Assembly: GCA_936450465.1 (NCBI GenBank)
Contig: OW388293.1
Span: 25,755,860-25,819,859, forward strand
Length of the DNA: 64,000 bases
Reading direction: 5' to 3'
From: Gibbula magus
Lineage: Eukaryota; Mollusca; Gastropoda; Trochida; Trochidae
In this document: piece by piece, positions 48,001-55,000 of the stretch
How the letters are laid out: each line of letters starts with the position of its first letter
How positions within the stretch are numbered: the first letter of the stretch is position 1
Translations under genes and position numbers: made by a program
The notes under the pieces: model-generated
Told to the model about the DNA's origin: nothing
The model's database searches: none
The model's input: only the letters and a program-made list of their open reading frames with translations

Positions 48001-49877
48001 TTGTTAATATTTTAAGCTTCAAGACAGTATCCCCTGTATTGCAAGCACCCATTGCTTGGTAAAGAGGGTTACGACATACGACAGTATCCCCTGTATTGCA
48101 AGCACCCATTGCTTGGTAAAGAGGGTTACGACATACGACAGTATCCCCTGTATTGCGAGCACCCATTGCTTGGTAAAGAGGATTACGACATACGACAGTA
48201 TCCCCTGTATTGCAAGCACCCATTGCTTGGTAAAGAGGGTTACGACATACTTTTGCGACTCAGAGTTATCTATCCCATCCTCCGTGTACACGACGACCTT
48301 CCAGCCATGTTCTGTTTCCTCCTCATCGTCGGCAGTGTACTCCTCACAGATGATCTGGAAAGTGTTCCCTGCATCGTATACCTGCAATTAAATTTTAATT
48401 TAATATATCTTTCATGTCAAAGTATATGTAATACTCATCAATTAAATGCACCCAGAAGCCATTTTGCACCATAGGTGTAAACAATTTTCTGTCCTAAATA
48501 TTTAATTCAGCAAAGGTGCCTGAATGTTCTACTCGCACAGTGAGCGGTCACTAAAATATACAGTAATTAACTCATAATTGTGAACTGTTGGAGAACCCAA
48601 AAATAATTGGACATGGTAATACAGCAGACATATTTTGTTATTTGTTTACAAAATACTTAATCACCTCCTTGTAAAGTTTTCAACAACTTCTGCCTTGGCC
48701 ATTTTCTCAACCTCAGTTAACCCCAAGCTGATAATGATGGGGGCCTTTCAGCTTCTCCATTAATTGTGGTCTTGCTTTCTTTATATCAGCCAATCATTAC
48801 TTTCAAGTCTGCCTTCATGTAATAACGACTTCAAGTGCTTTAAACACATCAAGCCTGCACACCCTTTATATTTATTTTTCACCATTCAATTATTTGTATT
48901 TATTGCCAAACCATTTCAGTATTTAGTTCCAATTACATTTCATTTATCATATGTAAACTCATCGTTGTTGTCTATTTACTGTTACAGACTGGCTGTCCTC
49001 ATTAATGCTACACCTCTATTGTACTAGCTTAGCCTGTCTGTATCATATCTATTGTACTTTACCTGCCATTCAATTTATATTGCCACAATTTATTTTATAT
49101 AGGATGGGGAGCTAATTATATCTTAATCAAAATATATCCCAGTATGAAAATATGTACCACTATGATAATAAATATTTTTTGTCAAAAATCATGAAGTCAA
49201 TCTCTTTTAGATCACTTATTTTTATTGCAGAGAAAATCTCATAAACATTCTTGTACCTTGGTAACCAGTATAGAACACCTACACTTCTGGCAGGACTCAC
49301 TTTAGGGAGCCGGTCTTTCAAGAATAAACAAGATTTAACAAACGTCAATTACTTAACCCTAGAACTGCTGAATTAATTAATGCCTATTCATTCTACGTGA
49401 CACATTCAAAGGAGTCCAAGTTTATAAACAAAGAGAATATTCTAGATTTGTCAAAAGGTTCGCTTTCCTAAGTCGAAACGTTACTCCATTTGGTAAAGGG
49501 GTTAATTTTAACTTTCAGCCATAATGATACAATTGTATTGCGTTGAAAGTAAATACATTACAATAACTACTATAGGATCAACATAAAGCACAGTTTAGCA
49601 CCCCAGCTGAAGAATGTGTAACAACAAATAACAAGCATAAATGCCTATGTTAGAACTCCTACAATATAACTTGTATCCATGAACATAAATATAAGTTATT
49701 CAAATCTCAGTTATAATCATTAATAAACAAGAAAAGAAAAAACATTACCTCATCTTTCAGTTTCTCAAAAAGAGTATTCCAGAAGTGTTCAGGTACAGCC
49801 GATGCGAGGAGCTGTGGTTTGTGAAGTTCAACAAAGTCGGAGAACGTCATCTCTGCTGTCTCGGTGACGACTGGCAT
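29932..49877 (-). CDS. TTLL12: Tubulin-tyrosine ligase-like protein 12, complete, 14 coding exons
   Basis: Exons (high to low): 49749-49877, 48251-48381, 47478-47642, 46168-46204, 45647-45806, 41441-41574, 40600-40793, 36646-36864, 35696-35807, 35058-35209, 33974-34055, 32924-32992, 32181-32319, 29932-30083. All 13 junctions are GT-AG and phase-compatible. The CDS is 1875 bases, 624 residues (human TTLL12 is 644). The N-terminal half carries the SET-like region (VWYIMDEFG, EVTRDF, LIPWVPSDM). The C-terminal half is the TTL-like domain: INQFPFESVLTVKDLL, LPQFVSYFQQRE, ICKPWNLARGLD (about 397-408), KFDIRYIVLL (about 448-457), DDYDKHFTVMNY, SRAMYAIDLMLKWD and CELNFSPDCDRACKYHP (about 584-600). 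TTLL12 is regarded as a ligase-like protein without shown ligase activity. It is linked to tubulin tyrosination, histone H4K20 methylation and mitosis, and to innate-immune signalling in mammals. No frameshift or internal stop was seen. The start could lie further upstream. Confidence 0.95.
30372..30420 (-). repeat. SINE fragment
   Basis: gatgtgaggtgatttggggt then ttaagaccgctctt, the distal end of the same SINE family as 25914-26206. Confidence 0.5.
30757..32012. mobile_element. 1256-bp TIR transposon with 8-bp TSD, in TTLL12 intron 13
   Basis: Flanked by AGGTTTCC at 30749-30756 and 32013-32020. The TIRs begin GGCCTAAGAGTAA and stay similar for about 44 bp (tgaagggtcc; aatgacgggg). The 11-mer TTTGGTTGCAG occurs nine times, only near the two ends. 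No transposase is visible. An 8-bp TSD fits hAT, P or Merlin types; the superfamily is not settled. Confidence 0.85.
32181..32319 (-). CDS. TTLL12: TTLL12 coding exon 13
   Basis: It encodes KDIFTMFRELFEAGSALDPP, RGICPSPQSRAMYAIDLMLK and WDTNSQ. It ends one base into a Gly codon at gtaaaa. Confidence 0.94.
32924..32992 (-). CDS. TTLL12: TTLL12 coding exon 12
   Basis: 23 codons, phase 0 on both sides: VHYDEFIPMFEAQNPQF then SWSSVE. The donor is gtgagc. Confidence 0.92.
33021..33579. mobile_element. Tandem-array + GGAC-microsatellite element (TATCCCACCGGT ends), in TTLL12 intron 11
   Basis: The ends are TATCCCACCGGT and its complement. Inside are about three diverged core units of about 175 bp sharing gtttctatggaaac, caccacttcagt-a-tgggtaa and gctccggaaacga. 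A ggacggacagacggacgg run follows, just before the right end. This resembles bivalve pearl elements. Confidence 0.7.
33898..33943. repeat. GGAT/GGCT microsatellite
   Basis: ggatggctggatggatggct and further GGAT units, 20 bases below TTLL12 exon 11. Confidence 0.8.
33974..34055 (-). CDS. TTLL12: TTLL12 coding exon 11
   Basis: It encodes PYSLDHFDDYDKHFTVMNY and DESELKQ, with acceptor gtattgcag and donor gtcaga. Confidence 0.93.
34327..34400. repeat. Minisatellite, unit about 25 bp
   Basis: About three copies of ttctatagaatgccccaggg, which contains the palindrome ttctatagaa. Confidence 0.7.
34476..34524. repeat. Decamer repeat tatcaataca
   Basis: About five copies of tatcaataca with one variant (tatcattaca). 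Confidence 0.75.
34613..34928 (-). mobile_element. tRNA-derived SINE, well-preserved head
   Basis: On the minus strand it begins gggatgggatagtgcagtgg (A box ttagcgtg follows) and has B box ggtttgaatcc. It ends in the ctcacctt tail shared with the other copies. Confidence 0.75.
35058..35209 (-). CDS. TTLL12: TTLL12 coding exon 10
   Basis: It encodes VACKYIEDPVLFDRGDVGQV, KFDIRYIVLLSSVKPLKLYA and FWLRFANK. FDIRY is the TTLL12 form of the FD-R motif of the TTL fold. Confidence 0.94.
35696..35807 (-). CDS. TTLL12: TTLL12 coding exon 9
   Basis: It encodes GLNNHFICKPWNLARGLDMH then NLNHILRLPDTGPK. The Lys of CKPWN corresponds to the ATP-binding lysine of TTL domains. The glycine-rich loop of active ligases is not seen. 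Confidence 0.94.
36221..36418 (-). mobile_element. tRNA-derived SINE, internally shortened
   Basis: The minus strand carries tagtacagtggt and gggtttgaatcc (A and B boxes) and the ctcacttt tail of the family. Confidence 0.65.
36646..36864 (-). CDS. TTLL12: TTLL12 coding exon 8
   Basis: The largest coding exon, 219 bp. It encodes ELSEEFPARFINQFPFESVL, TVKDLLAIVSRRAK, WLPVTYNLQTELPQF and VSYFQQREK. The donor is gtgagt. Confidence 0.94.
36865..40599. other. TTLL12 intron 7 content
   Basis: A 3.7-kb intron. 36900-39600 is AT-rich with no gene seen. A short piece of the 146-bp-array repeat is at 38279-38336, and the main element is at 39600-40289. Confidence 0.5.
39600..40289 (+). mobile_element. 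Tandem-array + GGAC-microsatellite element, 146-bp units
   Basis: Four units with period about 146 bp (marker acaatttag at 39673, 39819, 39966, 40111), each carrying ttggggtcac and ggagaagaagatgaaaatag. A ggacggacggatggacgg run follows, then a right end with hairpin gcccatcgggcctttcaggc. The left end is not resolved. Confidence 0.7.
40600..40793 (-). CDS. TTLL12: TTLL12 coding exon 7
   Basis: It begins AHRHNESLPNLD and carries LKVYMDYGKMLKEHLTDPRF and DADIVWVSSHFKEF, the start of the TTL-like half. It ends in phase 2 at gtaaga. Confidence 0.93.
41441..41574 (-). CDS. TTLL12: TTLL12 coding exon 6
   Basis: The acceptor is gtctggtgcag. It encodes DEVTRDFIPNVASELLRRAR then LIPWVPSDMTEVS and ends FE at gtagaa. 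Confidence 0.92.
43258..44377. mobile_element. Tandem-array + GGAC-microsatellite element (ATACCCCCGAC ends)
   Basis: The left end ATACCCCCGAC and right end GTCGGGGGTAT are exact complements. There are about three core units of 168-174 bp (atcgccaaa at 43793, 43961, 44135), then ggacggacggacggaagg and more, then a hairpin right end. The core units lack stops in one frame, which gives a false 164-codon open frame. Confidence 0.75.
45230..45371. repeat. 142-bp near-perfect hairpin
   Basis: Arms of about 65 bp match except at two adjacent positions near the base; the loop is about 12 bases (tcgctttcgctc). A TGACGTCA lies 11 bases beyond the right arm. Confidence 0.85.
45647..45806 (-). CDS. TTLL12: TTLL12 coding exon 5
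   Basis: It encodes AVPVWYIMDEFGCHIQH, DEPSFRTVPFYYIPKQ and MWPLRSLGHG, part of the SET-like N-terminal domain. Phase 0 in, phase 1 out. Confidence 0.93.
46168..46204 (-). CDS. TTLL12: TTLL12 coding exon 4, 37-bp micro-exon
   Basis: It has a strong acceptor (ttattttccag) and donor (TTG|gtaagg). It encodes YNQSYSFGNFAL and bridges MWR to GSDDAVPVWY, matching the Asn-Gln-Thr/Ser-Tyr stretch of vertebrate TTLL12. It fits the phase on both sides. Confidence 0.88.
46450..47290 (+). mobile_element. 841-bp dispersed repeat, copy 2, in TTLL12 intron 3
   Basis: Sister copy of 4608-5448, lying between TTLL12 exons 3 and 4. It retains two perfect TGACGTCA sites (46778 and 46793) and the terminal foldback. 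Confidence 0.8.
47478..47642 (-). CDS. TTLL12: TTLL12 coding exon 3
   Basis: The acceptor is ccacaacag. The phase-2 join gives NIFLIDHAWTYRVQDARKYL, a highly conserved TTLL12 block, then a helix ending in ENMW. The donor gtgctg is weak, but the next in-frame codons reach a stop, so the exon must end here. Confidence 0.9.
48024..48250 (-). repeat. TTLL12: 57-bp minisatellite, 4 copies, starting at the TTLL12 exon-2 donor
   Basis: Unit starts on the plus strand are at 48024, 48081, 48138 and 48195. Read on the coding strand, the first unit begins exactly at the donor GTATGT of exon 2. Every unit begins with the same GTATGTCGTAA. Units differ by only one or two bases. Confidence 0.9.
48251..48381 (-). 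CDS. TTLL12: TTLL12 coding exon 2
   Basis: It starts VYDAGNTFQIICEEY and passes through an acidic run (TADDEEETE) to GWKVVVYTEDG. It ends two bases into a codon at AA|GTATGT. The donor hexamer is the first base of a 57-bp minisatellite. Confidence 0.9.
49749..49877 (-). CDS. TTLL12: TTLL12 coding exon 1
   Basis: 43 codons from ATG (MPVVTETAEMTF) to a phase-0 donor gtaatg. FSDFVELHKPQLLASAVPEH matches the N-terminal block of TTLL12 proteins. The frame stays open upstream for ten more codons to a good acceptor (tttccag at about 49908), so a 5' leader exon probably exists and the start could be further upstream. Confidence 0.85.
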
Positions 49878-51427
49878 GTTCACAGTGCGTGACCTCGACG
49901 ACTTGACCTGGAAAGGTCAAGGGTCAACTGTAACCTGTTTGACCTGATGTAGTGTTGTCAATATCAGCATGAGACATGTACATTACTGCCACACCAAAGA
50001 GGTCATTAAATGCATTAACATTTGTTAGTGTTCCATGTTGTTTACTAATATTTAAAGGAGTTCTTGAGTTCAGTTGAAAAGTGTATTCACATTAGCCAAT
50101 AACTTAGACTGTATATACTATTAAAGGTGAAAACCAAAGTAAAAATTATATATTTATTTTGTTTAGGGATCACCCAAATCAAGACAAACAGGGCTAGAAA
50201 TTAACACTAGTTCTTTGGTCCAAGGTTAGCAAAAATTACACCGGGCTAGTAAATGTTAGCTTCAAATATATAGCCCTGTGGGCCTTTAAACAATTCTCAA
50301 TCATTATGAAATACTCAAAGTACAATGTATGAGCACTCGGAGATTCTTGTTTTTATCAGCAACAATGGTATCAGATGTGAATGATTAAAGTACTAATTAA
50401 GTAGAGATAATACTTGCCATTGTAGTTGAAACAAAATATTTTAACTGTTAGATTACTAGGAGATCGGGCTAGTGATACTTGTATTGGGCTAGTAGAAATC
50501 AAACTGACTATCCCTGTAGGCTACCATATGTTTCCTGACAAACCCAGAGGATTATCAATGTATAAATAGAAAAGTCATCTTTCACTGAATATTTTTCAAA
50601 ACATTAAATTAAACCTGAAATCTTGAACACTTTATTCAAAAACAATATCAGTATCAAACCAACCAAATCAGCTACATAATATTCCTACTCAACTGTTCCA
50701 ATAATCTAAACGTCGGTTTATGTGCGATGACTGCGCACCCGACGACGTAGGAAGACGTCTAGCATGCTGGACTACTATAGGCCTATTCCTAGCCAAATGG
50801 GAAGATGTAAAATTTTATTGAACAAAAATTATTAATTATGAATATGGATTAATATTCTTTAACATTAAATCTTCAGTAGACTCATATTTTTTGTGTTGAA
50901 AACTGTTAAAAGATATTCAAATCATTGGTAATAAATTAAAGGTAGCATTTGCTGTGTTTGATAAAGAAATGTCAATATGCATATTTCATTTTTAATCATA
51001 TGAAAATAAAGTTGTTTTGTCTTTTTTTTCTAGTTATTCTAAGCTGCTACCTGATCCAGAGAACTTGACAACTTCTGCATTGCTTGCTTGCCAAATATAT
51101 CACATTTGTTATATGTTATAATAACTATTAATAGTTTACACACAACGATAGATAAACAGTCTTGGATAATAAAACATTTTATTATATGGCGAGCGATGAA
51201 ATACTGGGATTTATCAGTGAAATAAACTGTCTATCAAGCTACAGTGAAAATAACTTATATTTTCACTGCGAACGGTGACTGATATCATTTGACGTCATAA
51301 AACAATGGTCTCACGCGGCGAATTGGCTTATGACGTCACAGTGTTACTGTGGTGACGGGCTGTTCCTAGCGGCCGCTTGGCGTGAAAATGACCCTTTTCG
51401 GACTTAATTACATGGATAATATCATAT

Positions 51428-51604
51428 AATAAATAGAATATCCGTCAATTCTTGACAAATACCATGTTTATCTCATCTCGTGAGGTAGAAAAGTTATATA
51501 TTTTCACTCGTGGCTGCGCCACTCGTGAAAATATAACCTTTTTACCTCACTCGATGAGATAAACATGGTATTAGTCAAGAAAAGACAGATATCCTCTATA
51601 TATT
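51428..51604. repeat. Foldback repeat in intergenic region
   Basis: Arms share ttgac-aataccatgttta, tctcatc and ttatattttcac, meeting at cactcgtggctgcgccac. A decayed relative lies at about 45463-45612 (aataaatagaatatc; cttgacaaatacc). Confidence 0.75.
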
Positions 51605-51843
51605 ATTAATATTATGTTCAAATCGTTTCTCGCAAAATCTTGGCAATGACATTCTATCAACTATTTGTTAAACAAACAAAGAACACACAAACAAACATTG
51701 AAATGTTAGGTTAAAGTATTTAGTTTACCGTAAAAGTTAACCTAAAAGCCTGTTTCCTAAACCTAAAAGCGGTCCACGTGAATTTTAGAAAAATGAGAGT
51801 TATGCCCCTTGTCACTTTCTTGTTGAAGAGGTAATAAAATTCC

Positions 51844-51857
51844 GTCATGGCGGCGTA
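51844..51857 (+). promoter_or_regulatory. ATGGCGGC (YY1-type) core-promoter motif upstream of the kinesin start
   Basis: cgtcATGGCGGCgt lies about 90 bases before the proposed kinesin ATG. In animals this motif is common just downstream of TSSs of housekeeping genes, sometimes at bidirectional promoters. It also faces the divergent TTLL12 gene. Confidence 0.35.
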
Positions 51858-51935
51858 ATCAAACATTGTTTGGACTTGTCGTCAATCAAACTTTGTTGAT
51901 CTATTCGCCTTTTCTTTTGTTTTTAAAAAGAAAAC

Positions 51936-52004
51936 ATGCCATTGGGTTTAGACCGAAGTCATTTTCTCTCTGGAAAAGTTAAAGATCAAGAAATTCAGTT
52001 GAGG
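51936..52004 (+). CDS. KIF25: Kinesin coding exon 1, inferred start
   Basis: An ATG in a purine-rich context (aaaac-ATG) opens MPLGLDRSHFLSGKVKDQEI-QLR and reaches a phase-0 donor AGG|GTTAGT. The next exon begins in phase 0 and continues the charged helix (KKQERIAALE). An ATGGCGGC element lies about 90 bases upstream. No homology supports these 23 residues directly. Confidence 0.55.
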
Positions 52005-55000
52005 GTTAGTTTTTATTGCACATTCTGAAGTTGAGTTCATATTGAAGAATTGCACCGCTTTCGCCTAAAAGATTTTTCGCCTAGGAATATTTTACCCCTT
52101 TCGCCAAACGATATTTTGTCCTGTCCCTATGGACATTTAATAAACTATTTGCAAGATAAGTGGTTATTGTTGGTTATTTATCATACAATTTGTAAAATAT
52201 ATATGTATTCGGCCATGAATATGTCCGATTGAGATACGAGTCAAAACTCGCGGCTATCTAAAATGTCGTAGATTTCTAGATATGTATATGAACATAATAA
52301 AACATAATATGAAACACATGAACAAACCTTATCTGAAATCCAAAATATAATCCAAAGTTGAATTAATCCAGAAAGAATGACACACACATCCTTGCAACGA
52401 AAGAGCTCGTAACTTAATTGCCTAAAACACGTTTTCTGGGTGACACCAAAATTAAGACTGAAGCAGAAACGTACTCACCAAGTGTCAGAAAAAGTATTGA
52501 TTGGTAAAGTCAGAATGTTTTTGTTTTTAATCCTTTGTGTGTAGAGTAGAGTCATTTAAAATTGATGTGTTGTTACAACTCCACCTTAATCCGATTTGCA
52601 CACACTGTAGTTATCACAACATGTTAACTTGGTTCACTCATGTTATCACAACACATGAAGTAATTAACCCAGCCTGACATGTACTGTTGAAACAAGTGAA
52701 CTAAATTCACTTTATCATGTTTTCAATATAAGTCAAAGAAAAACTGCAGGATGGCATCATTTGTTGATTTTTTTCACAATGTCCGACAACTGTGTATACT
52801 GTTCCAAACGGGTGCTGGCTAAAACGGCCACAGTCGAAAACGTGTACGGAAAATCGGGCGAAAACGTCGAAAATTGGCGAAAACGTCTACACTATTTTTC
52901 AATAGATAACATAAAACATGATTTTATTTACAATTTTACAACTGATAACTTGTTCTCATTGGTATTTTATTGCATTTTATTTTATAGGCATCACATAGTG
53001 CAGAAGTCAATCAACAATGGGTCCGTGAATCGCTGAAATTAAATTTTATTTATTAAATATTGTTGATATATTATTTTACTCGTTGTTCCTCCGCTTCCAT
53101 GACATCTTCTCGTTCAATACAAACGATCCAAATGCACAAGTATGATGTTCTATATATGTATTATGGGTGCATATGAAATTACGTGTAGGTATGTTTCAAA
53201 ATAACATTACTCATTACGGAAAATTAAAGAATATCAATGATGGATTTAACATGGTAATTTCTTATATAGGGCCTATATAGACTTCATATCTTTATATAAT
53301 AATCAAGGATAAAGATTGGAAAAATAGGCCTATGCCCAATAAGCCATTGTGATCGCTAATAAATGAACAGTAGGATATGCAGTTAGGATCGATGTCGTTG
53401 TGAATTTTGAAGACGTTTATCGCCGTTTTGTCCCGTTCCCGTTCCAAACCTTGTGACTTGTGACTGGAGACAACAGTCTCACTAATGCGACTTTATATAT
53501 CCTCTTTATTAAAGAAATGAAAAATGTACATTGAAATAGCTCAGTAGCATGTCTGTAAATTACTTTTGAGAGAAAATGGAAAATACTTGAGAACGTAATT
53601 GTAATATGTTATATATATATATATATATGCCCATGCATTATTAATGATTGTTTCTCGTCAAGATCTGTCCATTCATTCTTGTTCCAACTGGTGATAGTAA
53701 AATTATATGTCAACTGCCATGTTGTATTATCTCACTCTATGTATACTATGAAAGATTGATTGTATCAAACTGAAGTGAATAAAAACAACTTTTAAAAAAT
53801 TATTGTATATTAATATACTATTCTGTACTATGCATATCAGTATTGAACATGTATTTAATAAACATATGATACTCTTTTGAGTATATGATACTCTTTTATG
53901 ATACTCACCAACAAATGTAATAAAACAACAACATACTACGGGAATAAAAAAACAATTGTCAACATCTATTTTGTTACACATGCTACGTGCATATTGTATC
54001 ATTGTATTGTCTACATACTGAAAATGAATAAAATCTTCTGAACTGTGAAACTGTGCACTGAAGAATGAATACAAAAAATACAAACTCCTATCAAGAGCTT
54101 TGTGGTCTTCTTATGATGTCTGATGCCATGCAAAAATTATAAAAAAATATACTTCATGTATTCCGTCTGGAATTATTTCATCAAGAGTGACTAAAAAAAA
54201 TTCGATGCGTTGCGCAACGAAGACAGAAAACCAGTTTCGGATCCTTTCTCAGCATGGCGGATGCTTCAATATAACGCTAATAGTTTCCAGTTTTCAGGAT
54301 TCTGAGGTACAAAACAACTATATTTTGTAAAAAATATCCATTATCCACAAGTGCAATCATTCATGAATAATTAAGATAGTATTTTAGCGATTTACAGGTA
54401 TTAGGCGAAAACGGCAAAATATCCGATTCTCGGCTGTTTATTGTTTCGATATAACGCAAAATAACGTATATTTTGTAATCCTTTAACACAAGTGTAACAG
54501 TTACATCCCTAGCTATTGTAGATTAAAGATAAAACATAAATACCTTGTAAACTATATTTAAACGATTTTTGGCGAAAGCGGTAAAATATCCATTAGGCGA
54601 AAAATCTTTTAGGCGAACGCGGTGTATTCCATATTGAATAATCTATTTCGTAACCAAACCAAATTCGTACGTTGAAATTGGTGATCGACTAGCTCTGTGA
54701 CAGTATATTTGTAGGCTATTTGTCGTGAAATACTAATAATCACACAATCCTAAATGATAATCCATTAATTCGTACAACAGTATACACAGTATATTTTATG
54801 TACTGTATCAAACTTTATTAAACATAAAACTTTATTGGATGCATGTATTTGTTTTTAAATATAATATATCATATGACTTAAATTACACTAATTTGTTACA
54901 ACAGACAAGGATATATCGTATTTTTATCAACTATAAAATGAATAAGTTAATTATTCTTCCATTAAATAATAATTGTCTTTATTCTCTTTAGTTCATCTAA

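Larger units (their letters stand above)
49878..51935. other. Intergenic region between divergent TTLL12 and kinesin genes
   Basis: It probably contains the TTLL12 leader exon and both promoters. CRE palindromes are at 51290 and 51331, an inverted repeat at 51428-51604, and ATGGCGGC at 51847. No additional gene recognised. Confidence 0.5.

Noticed and set aside
48019..48474. Overlapping repetitive open frames on both strands
   Set aside because: Produced by the 57-bp minisatellite, whose length is a multiple of three. Only the minus-strand part 48251-48381 is a real exon.
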